Assembly: GCA_018241405.1 (NCBI GenBank)
Contig: JAFEDY010000001.1
Location: forward strand, 1-64,000
Source of the DNA: Pseudomonadota bacterium
Lineage (GTDB): Bacteria; Pseudomonadota; Gammaproteobacteria; Burkholderiales; Burkholderiaceae_C
Length of the DNA: 64,000 nucleotides
Reading direction: 5' to 3'
This document shows, in pieces, positions 40,278 to 48,506 of this stretch (positions are counted from its first letter, which is position 1; every line of letters begins with the position of its first letter). Below the pieces are notes generated by a model. It made no database searches. It was not told the DNA's origin and saw only the letters and a program-made list of their open reading frames with translations. The translations under genes and the position numbers were made by a program.

Positions 40278-41644
40278 ATTCCAGACTCCCCCAGCCAGAG
40301 CGCCGCGCCCTCACCCGCCGCGCGGCCCGTGGCATGGCAGGCGGTGAGCAGGTAGCCGCCCGTGGGCGCCTCCCAGTCCAGCATCTCGCCAGCGCAGAAC
40401 ACGCCGGGCAGATCCCGCAGCATGAGGTGCGCGTCCAGCGCCTCGAAGGCCACGCCGCCGGCGCTGCTGATGGCCTCCTCCACCGGTCGCGCCGCCACCA
40501 CGGTGATGGGTAGCCGCTTGATGGCCTGGGCCAGGGCCTGCGGGTCATTCATGCCCTCCTTGCCCAGCTGCTCGTAGAGGATGGCGGCCTTGATGCCGTC
40601 CAGCCCCAGGCGGCCCTTGAGGTGGCTGGTGAGGCTGCGCGCGCCGCGCGGGTGGCGCACCTCGGCCAGCACGCGCTCGGGGCTGTGGTCGGGCAGCAGA
40701 TCCAGGTGGAAGCTGGCATGGCCATGCGCCGCGATCTCGTCGCGCAACAGGCTGGAGACGGCATAGACCAGGCTGCCCTCGACGCCCGTGGCCGTGGCCA
40801 CGAATTCGCCGCGCCGGCTGAAGCTGCGGCCCTGGCTGTCGGTGAACGATAGCGCCACCGACTTGAAAGGCTGGCCGGCAAAGCGCTCGGCAAAAAATGG
40901 CGTCCAGCCCACGGCCGGCGCGGGGCCGCGCCCCAGCAGCTCCAAAAAGAAGGCGCGGCGCGTCTCGCCCACCGGCGCCGCCACGCGCGGCACGTCAAAG
41001 CCGCAGTTGGCCGGCGCCAGCGGGGCAATGGCCACGCCGCGCTGCGCCAGCAGCGGCACCCAGGCCCCGTCCGAGCCCAGGCGCGGCCAGCTGGCGCCCC
41101 CTAGGGCCAGTACCAGGGCGCGCGCCGCCACCTGCCGCTCGCCCGCGGGCGTGGCCAGGATCAGCCGCTGCGTGCCATCAGTTGAATCCTCGCCCCAACC
41201 CAGCCAGCGGTGGCGCATATGAAACTGCACGCCCCGCCCGCGCAGGCGCTGCAGCCAGGCGCGCAGCAGCGGCGCGGCCTTCATGTCCTTGGGGAACACG
41301 CGGCCCGAGCTGCCGACAAAGGTCTGCGCCCCCAGCGCGTCGGCCCAGGCGCGCAGCTGCGCCGGGCCAAAGGCGTGCAGCCAGGGCGCAAGCGCCGCCT
41401 GGCGTGCGCCGTAGCGCGCCAGGAAGTCCTCCAGCGGCTCGGAATGCGTGAGGTTCAGCCCGCCCTTGCCCGCCAGCAGGAACTTGCGCCCCACGGAGGG
41501 CATGGCGTCGAACACATGCACCTGCAGGCCCGCGCCGGCCGCGGCCTCGGCGGCCATCAGGCCGGCCGGGCCGCCGCCGATGACGGCCAGGTCGCAGTGC
41601 AGCGGGTGGTGTGGATCAGAAGGGTGGGCAAGAACGGAAGACAT
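40274..41644 (-). CDS. TIGR03862-type NAD(P)/FAD-dependent oxidoreductase
   Basis: 456 residues from MSSVLAHP at 41644. The N-terminal dinucleotide fold CDLAVIGGGPAGLMAAEAAAGAGLQVHVFDA is followed by GRKFLLAGKGGLNLTH, the HI0933-like (BaiN) family signature. The C-terminus has TAGGVAFEALDAHLML-like FAD contacts and GVFCAGEMLDWEAPTGGYLLTACHATGRAAG. Reaction unknown. Monocistronic as far as visible. Confidence 0.9.
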   Translation of the reverse strand: MSSVLAHPSDPHHPLHCDLAVIGGGPAGLMAAEAAAGAGLQVHVFDAMPSVGRKFLLAGKGGLNLTHSEPLEDFLARYGARQAALAPWLHAFGPAQLRAWADALGAQTFVGSSGRVFPKDMKAAPLLRAWLQRLRGRGVQFHMRHRWLGWGEDSTDGTQRLILATPAGERQVAARALVLALGGASWPRLGSDGAWVPLLAQRGVAIAPLAPANCGFDVPRVAAPVGETRRAFFLELLGRGPAPAVGWTPFFAERFAGQPFKSVALSFTDSQGRSFSRRGEFVATATGVEGSLVYAVSSLLRDEIAAHGHASFHLDLLPDHSPERVLAEVRHPRGARSLTSHLKGRLGLDGIKAAILYEQLGKEGMNDPQALAQAIKRLPITVVAARPVEEAISSAGGVAFEALDAHLMLRDLPGVFCAGEMLDWEAPTGGYLLTACHATGRAAGEGAALWLGESGI

Positions 41645-41687
41645 GGGCCGATCATCCCACCAAGCCGGCGCGGGCAAACCAATGCCG

Positions 41688-42626
41688 TCACCGCCCCCCG
41701 GCCTGCTCCATGCAGCGGCGCTCGCGCACCAGGGTGTCGAAGCCCTCTGCCAGCGCCTCCAGCAGCTGGCGCACCGCCGGCCGCATGCCCTGGCGGCTGG
41801 CGAAGGCCGCCTGCACCAGGCCGGGCGGCGGTGCCCAGCCGGGCAGCAGCTCCAGCAGCTCGCCGCGTGCCAGCAGGTCGTGCACCATCATGCGCGGCAG
41901 GGCGGCGCAGCCCACGCCGGCCAGGGTGGCGCACAGCAGGGCGCTCATGTCGTCGGCCACCAGGCGCGGGCTCAGCGCCACTTCGGCACGCGCGCCGGCC
42001 GGGCCGGTCAGGCGCCACAGGCTCTCGTCCGGCGAATTGCCCAGGCCCAGCGTGGGCAGGCCGGACAGGTCGGCGGGCGTGGCCGGTGGCGCGGCGGAGG
42101 TGAAGAGCCGCGGCGCGGCCACCAGCACATGCGGGCTGCGCCCCAGCGGCTTGACGATCTCGTCCTGCGGCAGCTCGGTGTCGGGCGCGCGCACGCGCAC
42201 GGCCAGGTCCACGCCGTCATGCCACACATCCACATTGCGGTTGGTGGCCTGCACCTGCACTCGTACCTGCGGCCAGGCATTGAGAAAGCGCGCCAGCATG
42301 TCTCCCACGACGTACTGCAGCAGCGCCGGCGGGCAGGACAGGCGCACCGTGCCGCGCGGCGCGCTGAACTGCTCGTGCACCAGGGCCTGCACGGCCTCGG
42401 ATTCCGCCAGCATGGCGCGCGCATGCTGCAGGGTGCGCTGGCCGATGTCGGTCAGGGCAAAGCGGCGCGTGCTGCGCTGCACAAGGCGCAGGCCCAGGCG
42501 CTCCTCCAGCTCGGCCAGGCGCCGGCTGAGCTTGGATTTGGGAATGCCGGTGGCGCGCTCGGCGGCGGCAAAGCCGCCATGCTCGGCCACCTGGGCGAAG
42601 TAGGCGAGGTCGTTCAGGTCTTCCAC
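41688..42626 (-). CDS. LysR-family transcriptional regulator
   Basis: 312 residues. The N-terminal winged helix is DLAYFAQVAEHGGFAAAERATGIPKSKLSRRLAELEERLGLRLVQRSTRRFALTDIG (residues 5-60); a periplasmic-binding-protein-like effector domain follows. It diverges from two pirin genes with a 208-nt gap, the same layout as E. coli yhaJ (LysR) and yhaK (pirin). It probably controls the pirins; the inducer is unknown. Confidence 0.92.
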   Translation of the reverse strand: MEDLNDLAYFAQVAEHGGFAAAERATGIPKSKLSRRLAELEERLGLRLVQRSTRRFALTDIGQRTLQHARAMLAESEAVQALVHEQFSAPRGTVRLSCPPALLQYVVGDMLARFLNAWPQVRVQVQATNRNVDVWHDGVDLAVRVRAPDTELPQDEIVKPLGRSPHVLVAAPRLFTSAAPPATPADLSGLPTLGLGNSPDESLWRLTGPAGARAEVALSPRLVADDMSALLCATLAGVGCAALPRMMVHDLLARGELLELLPGWAPPPGLVQAAFASRQGMRPAVRQLLEALAEGFDTLVRERRCMEQAGGR

Positions 42627-42647
42627 CGCAAGACTCCTTTTGCTTTC

Positions 42648-42670
42648 GATTGGATAGCTGCCCGCGCTTC
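42648..42670 (-). repeat. Dispersed repeat copy upstream of the LysR gene
   Basis: Minus strand: GAAGCGCGGGCAGCTATCC then AATCG, the family core, about 20-45 nt upstream of the LysR start codon. Confidence 0.5.
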
Positions 42671-42712
42671 ACCCACCTGGACTGTCAGCGTCCTCATACC
42701 AAAAGTCTGACG

Positions 42713-42734
42713 ATTATCCCAATAGCAGGATGAT
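42713..42734. promoter_or_regulatory. Candidate LysR operator in the LysR-pirin spacer
   Basis: ATTATCC (42713-42719) and GGATGAT (42728-42734) form an inverted repeat (6 of 7 pairs) in the AT-rich divergent region. The spacing suits a LysR-type site. Inferred from position. Confidence 0.35.
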
Positions 42735-42834
42735 TTGATGAAATTTCGGCTATTTATTTCCAATTACCACATATATACCATTCAATCATGCGCTGGCACA
42801 GGGCCGGCGCACCCCATCTGCCAGGAGGCACGCC

Positions 42835-43728
42835 ATGGCCAACGCAAGCACCCTCACCCGCAAGCAAGTCCTGTCCACCCACCAGGCGCCCGACCGGCAC
42901 TGGGTGGGCGACGGCTTCCCCGTGCACGGCATGTTCGGCTGCAGCGGCGCGGGCGTGGCCGAGCGCAGCCCCTTCCTGCTGCTGGACTACGCGGCGCCCA
43001 CGCGCTTTGGCCCCCACAGCGGCTACCGGCGCGGCGTGGGCCCGCACCCGCACCGCGGCTTCGAGACCGTGACCATCGTCTATGACGGCGAGGTCGAGCA
43101 CCGCGACTCCACCGGCGCCGGCGGCGTCATCGGCAAGGGCGACGTGCAGTGGATGACCGCGGGCGGCGGCATCCTGCACGAGGAATTCCACTCCCAGGCC
43201 TACAGCCAGAGCGGTGGCCCGTTCGAGGTGGTGCAGCTGTGGGTCAACCTGCCCGCCAGGCACAAGATGACGCCGGCGCATTACCAAGGCATCACCGATG
43301 CGCAGACTCCGTCCGTGGCCCTGCCCGAAAGTGCGGGCCGCGTGCGCGTGATTGCCGGCAGCTTCGACGGCACGCGGGGCCCGGCCGCGACCTACTCGCC
43401 GCTCAACGTATGGGATGTGCGCCTGGCCGCGGACAAGTCCGCCGACCTGCACCAGCCCGAGGGTTGGAGTACGCTGGTTGTGGTGCTGGACGGCCAGGTG
43501 ACGGTCAACGGCGCCACCGCGCTGCAAGCGGCCGAGATGGCCACCCTGTCGGGCGCCGGCACGGGCCTGACCATAGCGGCCCAGGGCGATGCCAAGCTGC
43601 TGGTGCTGGCCGGCGAGCCCATCGCCGAGCCGGTGGTCGGCTACGGCCCGTTCGTCATGAACAGCCAGCAGCAGATCGTCGAGGCGATCAACGACTTCAA
43701 CTCCGGGCGCTTTGGCCGCATGGGTTGA
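42835..43728 (+). CDS. Pirin family protein
   Basis: 297 residues of the bicupin pirin fold. Metal ligands fit the family: His71 and His73 in GPHPHRGFET, and His115 and Glu117 in GGGILHEE. Pirins bind iron; some act as quercetin 2,3-dioxygenases and others as redox-sensitive regulators. The start at 42835 follows an AGGAGGCACGCC ribosome-binding site. It is first in a two-pirin operon divergent from a LysR gene. Confidence 0.92.
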   Translation: MANASTLTRKQVLSTHQAPDRHWVGDGFPVHGMFGCSGAGVAERSPFLLLDYAAPTRFGPHSGYRRGVGPHPHRGFETVTIVYDGEVEHRDSTGAGGVIGKGDVQWMTAGGGILHEEFHSQAYSQSGGPFEVVQLWVNLPARHKMTPAHYQGITDAQTPSVALPESAGRVRVIAGSFDGTRGPAATYSPLNVWDVRLAADKSADLHQPEGWSTLVVVLDGQVTVNGATALQAAEMATLSGAGTGLTIAAQGDAKLLVLAGEPIAEPVVGYGPFVMNSQQQIVEAINDFNSGRFGRMG

Positions 43729-43756
43729 GAAGGGGCAACATGGAATGGAGACAGGC

Positions 43757-44638
43757 ATGAACAACGACTACACCCGCATTCCCGCCCGCACCGCCGACAT
43801 CGGCGGCGGCGTGGCGGTGGCGCGCACCCTGCCGTCACGGCACAGGCGCACCATTGGCGCCTGGTGCTTCCTGGATCACGCCGGGCCGGCCCGGTTTGCA
43901 GCCGGCCAGGGCATGCGCGTGGGCCCGCACCCGCACACCGGGCTGCAGACCTTTACCTGGATGCTGGAGGGCGAGGTGCTGCACCGCGACAGCCTGGGCA
44001 ACGAGCAGCTCATACGCCCCGGCCAGGTCAACCTGATGACCGCCGGCCGCGGCATCGCCCACACCGAGGAATCGACGGCCGGCGAAACGCGGCTGCACGC
44101 GGCGCAGCTGTGGATCGCGCTGCCCGCACGCATGGCCGACATGGCGCCGCGCTTCGACCATTACCCCGAGCTGCCACGCTGGAGGGATGGCGGCGCCGAT
44201 GCCGTGCTGCTGGCCGGCAGCTTCATGGGCCGTACTTCGCCCGTGCGGGTGCATACGCCGCTGGTGGGCGTGGACTGGCATGCGCCGCGCGATGCATCCC
44301 TCACGCTGCCGTTGGATCCGGCGTTTGAATACGGTGTGATGCCCCTCACCGGCCCCGCCACTGCCCAGGGCCAGGCGCTGGCGGCCGACGAGCTGCTGTA
44401 CCTGCCGCCCGGCGCCGATGCGCTGCGCCTAGAGCTGCCGGCCGGCACGCGCGCGCTGCTCATAGGCGGCGCGCCGTTTGGCGAGGACATCACCATCTGG
44501 TGGAATTTCGTCGGCCACGGCAAGCCCTATATCGCCCAGGCGCAGCGCGACTGGCAGGCCGGCAGCGCGCGCTTTGGCGCGGTGCGCGGCGCAGGCGGCC
44601 CGCGCCTGGAGGCACCGGCCCTGCCCTGGGCGCCATGA
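43757..44638 (+). CDS. Second pirin family protein
   Basis: 293 residues from MNNDYTR at 43757 (GGAG 5 nt upstream; an in-frame ATG at 43745 is possible). Ligands His58 and His60 in GPHPHTGLQT, and His102 and Glu104 in GRGIAHTEE, are retained. It is clearly divergent from the first pirin, with shared cupin motifs but low identity elsewhere, so an old duplication or separate subfamilies. It follows by 28 nt and converges on addA with a 10-nt gap. Confidence 0.92.
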   Translation: MNNDYTRIPARTADIGGGVAVARTLPSRHRRTIGAWCFLDHAGPARFAAGQGMRVGPHPHTGLQTFTWMLEGEVLHRDSLGNEQLIRPGQVNLMTAGRGIAHTEESTAGETRLHAAQLWIALPARMADMAPRFDHYPELPRWRDGGADAVLLAGSFMGRTSPVRVHTPLVGVDWHAPRDASLTLPLDPAFEYGVMPLTGPATAQGQALAADELLYLPPGADALRLELPAGTRALLIGGAPFGEDITIWWNFVGHGKPYIAQAQRDWQAGSARFGAVRGAGGPRLEAPALPWAP

Positions 44639-44648
44639 GCCCCGGCCT

Positions 44649-47600
44649 TCAGCCTTCTTCCAGCACCACCAGGCGCCCATCGCCACTCAGGAACGCTGCC
44701 CTCACGGCCTCGCCCGGCAGCTGCCCCCGCACGGCCTCGCGGTAGCGCTGCAGCTGGGCCACGAGATCGCCCTGGCGCTCGGGCTGAGCGGCGCTCTTGT
44801 AGTCCAGCACCCACCAGCGTGCGCCGCGCCGCGGCTGGCGCAGGCGCACCAGGCGATCCAGGCGCAGGCCCTGGCCCTGGTGCACCAGGGGGGCCTCGTT
44901 GATGGCCTGCTCCAGCTGGGCCGCATCCCAGGCCCAGGCGCCCTCGCCGTTCAGGATGGTCTGCGCCATCGCGGCGGCCTGCGCGGCGGCGTCTGGCGTG
45001 ATGTCGAAGTCGCGCGCCAGCTGTGCCAGGCGCCGGGCGGGCCAGCCGTCCACGGGCCAATCGCCGGCCACGCCGGCCTGCTCCAGCAGCTGGTGCATGG
45101 CCTCGCCCTGGCGCGACAGCGGCGTGGTCACGGGCGCGCCCGCGGCCGGGGCACCCGTGTCCGCGCCGCGGCTGGTGTAGGGCGGCAGCTCCAGCAGGGT
45201 CAGGGCCGGGGCCTGGCCGGCGGCGCCGGCGGCCTGCGCGGCGGTGGGCGCGGGCTCGTCCTGCATGCTGGCGGCCAGGCGGTTCCACCAGCTGCCGGGT
45301 GCGGACGAGTTCGACAGCACGGCCGACAGCGCCAGGCACTGCTTGGCGCGCGTCATGGCCACGTAGAGGGTGTTGAGCTCCTCACGCTGGCGCTCTGCGC
45401 GCTCGGTGGCCAGCAGGTCCACGGCGCTGGGCGGCGGGTTGGATTCGCTGGCCAGGAAGGCAAAACGGCGCGGCGCAGCCTGCTCGCCCGGCCAGTCCAC
45501 CAGCGCGCCCATGGTCTCGGCGTTCTTGGGGCGGGCGTCGGTGTCCAGCAGCAGCACGCTGTGCGCCTCCAGCCCCTTGGCGCCGTGCACCGTGAGCAGG
45601 CGCACGGCCTGCGCGTTCACACGGGTCGGCGCGCGCAGGCCCGGCCGCTTCATGGCGCGCACAAAGGCGTAGGCCGTGAGATAGCGCCCCCCACCCTGCT
45701 CCAGCGCCGCGGCCAGCAGCGCGCGCAGGTTGGCCAGCACGCCGGCGCGCTGCGTGGCGGGGGCGGCCGCGGCAAAGCGCGCGAGCACGTCGCCATGCTG
45801 GTAGATGGCCTGCAGCGCGTCGTGCGGCGGCAGCTGCTCCAGCCAGTGCTTGTATTGAGCCAAATCGGGCTGCAGCACTTGCAGGTTGGGCGTGAGCAGC
45901 TCTGTTTTTTGCAGTAGATCGAACCAGCTGCATGGTTGGTGCGCTGGCTGCTGCGCCAGTAGCGCGAGCTGCACCAGCGCGTCATCGTCCACGCCAAACA
46001 GCGGCGACTTGAGGGCGCGCGCCAGCGACAGGTCATGGCCCGTGGAGACCAGCGCATCGAGCAGTGCCACCAGGTCCTGCACCTCGGGCGCCTCGCCCAG
46101 CTCGGCCTTCTCGGGCTGCACGCAGGGGATGTGCAGCGCGCGCAGCGCCTCCTGCATGGCGGCCAGGCGGTCGCGCTTGCGCGCCAGCACCATGATCTCC
46201 CTGGGCTCCACGCCGGCGGCGATCTGTGCCGCCACCCATTGCGCGGCCTGGGCAGATTCGCGCATGCGCAGCGTCTCCTCGGCCTCGTGGCGCGGCTCGG
46301 TCAGGCTGTCGCGCCAAGTGGTGGCGTCCGCCGCGGACGCGCCCGCGTCATCCCGGGGCAGGATCGCGGGCAGGCGCAGCAGATGGCCCTGCTCCTTGGA
46401 TTCGGTGGTGTGCTCGCGAAAGCCGCTGTACTCGTCCTGCGCCTGCGCCGCCTGCATGGCCTGGTTGACGGCGGCGATCACGCCCGTGGCGTTGCGCCGC
46501 GTGTGGTCGCAGGCCAGCAGGTCACCCCCCAGGCCCTGGCGCACAAAGGCCTGGGCGGCCTTGAAGACCTGCGGCTCGGCGCGGCGAAAGCGGTAGATGC
46601 TTTGCTTAGGGTCGCCCACGATGAACACGCTGGGCGGCTGTTGCCCCCCGCCCGCGCCCGCGTAGCCGGCCAGCCAGGCGTGCAGGGCCTGCCATTGCAG
46701 CGGATTGGTGTCCTGGAATTCATCGACCAGCAGGTGGCGCACGCGCGCGTCCAGCCGCTCCTGCACCCAGCCCGAGAGCACGGGGTCGGACAGCAGCACC
46801 AGGGCCGTGCGCTCCACGTCGTTCATGTCCACCCAGCCGCGCGCGCGCTTGAGCCGGGCAAACTCGGCAATGAGCGCGCGCGCCAGCCGCGCCATGCGCT
46901 GCTGGTGCTGCCAGGCCTCGTGCTGGCGGCGCGCGGCGCACAGGCGCTGCAGTTCGGGTTCGGCCTCCTGCGCGGCGGCGAACTTCTCCAGGTTCTTGGA
47001 CAGCCGGTCCTCGGCGGCGACGAAGAAGGCCTTGCGCAGCATGTCCATGCGCTGGCCCAGGTCGTCGCCGAGCCAGGCGTCGATGATGGCGGCCGCGGCC
47101 TTCTGCGGCGTCTTGTTGCTCTCGCCCTTCAGGGCCTTGGCCCAGGCGTGCCAGCGCTGGCGCGCCGCGTCGCCGGCCAGGGCGTCGGCCGGGTCGGCCA
47201 GGCCCGCCAGATCGGCACACTGCAGGCCGAAATGCGGGATGGAGGCGTCCACCGCCCCCGCCTCGTCGGCCAGGGTGAACTCGACGCGCTTGGCCAGCGC
47301 GCCCTCCAGCGCCTTGTGCGTCTGCGAGCGGCCGTGGCGTGCCACGCTGGCCTCGTAGTCGGCGCGCAGGCCGGCGTCCTGCGCCACGGCCTGCAGGTAG
47401 GGGCGCCAGACCTCGCGCACGGCCTCGGCGTCGTCTTCGAGCAGCTCGTAGTGCGCGGGCAGGCCCTGCTGCTCCAGCACCGACAGCGGCGCGCTGGACA
47501 GCAGCGCGGCAAACCAGCTGTGGAAGGTGCGGATCTGCACGGGGCGGCCCGCGTTCAGCGTCTGCTGGTACAAGTTTTGTAGCTGCTCGCGCTTTGCGGA

Positions 47601-47939
47601 CGCGCCTTGGGGGCTGATTCCCCTTGCAATCAGCTCCTTCTCCAGATCGGGCAGCGGTTTGGCGGAAAACTCCTGCAGCCATTCCTGCAGGCGCTGGCGC
47701 ATCTCGCCCGCGGCCTTCTTGGTGAAGGTAATCGCCAGGATCTCATGCGGCGCAGAGCCGTCGAGGAGCGCGCGCAGCATGCGCGAAACCAGCATCCAGG
47801 TCTTGCCCGCGCCCGCGCAGGCCTCCACGGCCACGCTGCGCTGCGGGTCGCAGGCAATGGCGTAGAACTGCGCGCGCGTCACGGGCCGGCCGTTGTGTTC
47901 ATAGGCCGCCTGCGTGGGGGATGGTTGTACATTCTGCAT
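44649..47939 (-). CDS. addA: UvrD-like helicase/exonuclease, AddA type
   Basis: 1096 residues. Superfamily 1 helicase: Walker A SVAVEACAGAGKTW (about 38-48), TFTKKAAGEMRQRL, Walker B LLVDEFQDTNPLQW, GDPKQSIYRFRRAEP, and VRLLTVHGAKGLEAHSVLLLD. A C-terminal RecB-like nuclease has WWVLDYKSAA and LQRYREAV. With AddB it should resect double-strand breaks for RecA, as RecBCD does. It is last in the addB-macrodomain-addA run. Two AT-rich repeat copies (45888-45914, 47571-47635) lie inside the frame. Confidence 0.9.
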   Translation of the reverse strand: MQNVQPSPTQAAYEHNGRPVTRAQFYAIACDPQRSVAVEACAGAGKTWMLVSRMLRALLDGSAPHEILAITFTKKAAGEMRQRLQEWLQEFSAKPLPDLEKELIARGISPQGASAKREQLQNLYQQTLNAGRPVQIRTFHSWFAALLSSAPLSVLEQQGLPAHYELLEDDAEAVREVWRPYLQAVAQDAGLRADYEASVARHGRSQTHKALEGALAKRVEFTLADEAGAVDASIPHFGLQCADLAGLADPADALAGDAARQRWHAWAKALKGESNKTPQKAAAAIIDAWLGDDLGQRMDMLRKAFFVAAEDRLSKNLEKFAAAQEAEPELQRLCAARRQHEAWQHQQRMARLARALIAEFARLKRARGWVDMNDVERTALVLLSDPVLSGWVQERLDARVRHLLVDEFQDTNPLQWQALHAWLAGYAGAGGGQQPPSVFIVGDPKQSIYRFRRAEPQVFKAAQAFVRQGLGGDLLACDHTRRNATGVIAAVNQAMQAAQAQDEYSGFREHTTESKEQGHLLRLPAILPRDDAGASAADATTWRDSLTEPRHEAEETLRMRESAQAAQWVAAQIAAGVEPREIMVLARKRDRLAAMQEALRALHIPCVQPEKAELGEAPEVQDLVALLDALVSTGHDLSLARALKSPLFGVDDDALVQLALLAQQPAHQPCSWFDLLQKTELLTPNLQVLQPDLAQYKHWLEQLPPHDALQAIYQHGDVLARFAAAAPATQRAGVLANLRALLAAALEQGGGRYLTAYAFVRAMKRPGLRAPTRVNAQAVRLLTVHGAKGLEAHSVLLLDTDARPKNAETMGALVDWPGEQAAPRRFAFLASESNPPPSAVDLLATERAERQREELNTLYVAMTRAKQCLALSAVLSNSSAPGSWWNRLAASMQDEPAPTAAQAAGAAGQAPALTLLELPPYTSRGADTGAPAAGAPVTTPLSRQGEAMHQLLEQAGVAGDWPVDGWPARRLAQLARDFDITPDAAAQAAAMAQTILNGEGAWAWDAAQLEQAINEAPLVHQGQGLRLDRLVRLRQPRRGARWWVLDYKSAAQPERQGDLVAQLQRYREAVRGQLPGEAVRAAFLSGDGRLVVLEEG
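45888..45914 (+). repeat. Dispersed repeat copy inside addA (distal)
   Basis: GGGCGTGAGCAGCTCTG followed by TTTTTTGCAG matches the family core and T-rich edge. On the addA strand it codes for the QKTELLTP segment. Confidence 0.45.
47571..47635 (-). repeat. Dispersed repeat copy inside addA (proximal)
   Basis: Minus strand: AAAGCGCGAGCAGCTACAAA then ACTTG. An inverted repeat (GATTCCCCTTGCAATC-like) lies beside it. It codes for part of the accessory region after the Walker A domain (QNLYQQTLNAG side) without breaking the frame. Confidence 0.5.
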
Positions 47940-47950
47940 GAAAAACCCGT

Positions 47951-47995
47951 CAAAATCCCGCCAGTCAAGCGCGAGCAGCTATTCTTTTATGTGTT
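47951..47995 (+). repeat. Dispersed repeat copy between the macrodomain gene and addA
   Basis: TCAAGCGCGAGCAGCTATTC followed by TTTTATG fills the 63-nt spacer upstream of addA. Confidence 0.6.
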
Positions 47996-48002
47996 TTGGT
48001 GA

Positions 48003-48506
48003 TCAGGCGCCAAGCAATTGCTCATAGAGCGCGAGATCGGTGGCCGAGAAGCAGCAGAACAGCACGCTGCCAATGCCGCTCCCAGCCTCCAGCGCCTGCC
48101 GCACCGTGGCCACGGCAATGCGCGCCGCATCCTCCTTGGGGTAGCCATACACCCCGGTGCTGATGCCCGGAAACGCGATGGAACCCACCCCCGCCTCTGC
48201 AGCCACCTGCAGCGAACGCCGGTAGCAGGACGCCAGCAGCGCCGCCTCGCCCTGGCCGCCGCCGCGCCAGACGGGGCCCACGGTATGGATGACGAAACGC
48301 GCCGCCAGCCGGTAGCCCGGTGTCAGCCTGGCATCGCCCGTCTGGCAGCCGCCCAGCAGGCGGCAGGCCTGCAGCAACTCGGGCCCCGCGGCCCGGTGAA
48401 TGGCGCCATCGACCCCGCCGCCGCCAAGCAGCGAGGCATTGGCGGCGTTGACGATGGCGTCCACGGCCAGCTGGGTGATGTCGGCATGGAGGGCGGTGAG
48501 GTTCAT
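48003..48506 (-). CDS. Macrodomain protein, O-acetyl-ADP-ribose deacetylase type
   Basis: 167 residues from [11 protein letters not shown] at 48506. [25 protein letters not shown] is the ADP-ribose-binding macrodomain loop, [11 protein letters not shown] follows, and [23 protein letters not shown] is the second loop. This resembles the YmdB/MacroD group that removes ADP-ribose or deacetylates O-acetyl-ADP-ribose. Its ATG overlaps the addB stop (ATGA) and addA follows 63 nt later, so it is embedded in the DNA-repair operon. Confidence 0.92.
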   Translation of the reverse strand: MNLTALHADITQLAVDAIVNAANASLLGGGGVDGAIHRAAGPELLQACRLLGGCQTGDARLTPGYRLAARFVIHTVGPVWRGGGQGEAALLASCYRRSLQVAAEAGVGSIAFPGISTGVYGYPKEDAARIAVATVRQALEAGSGIGSVLFCCFSATDLALYEQLLGA

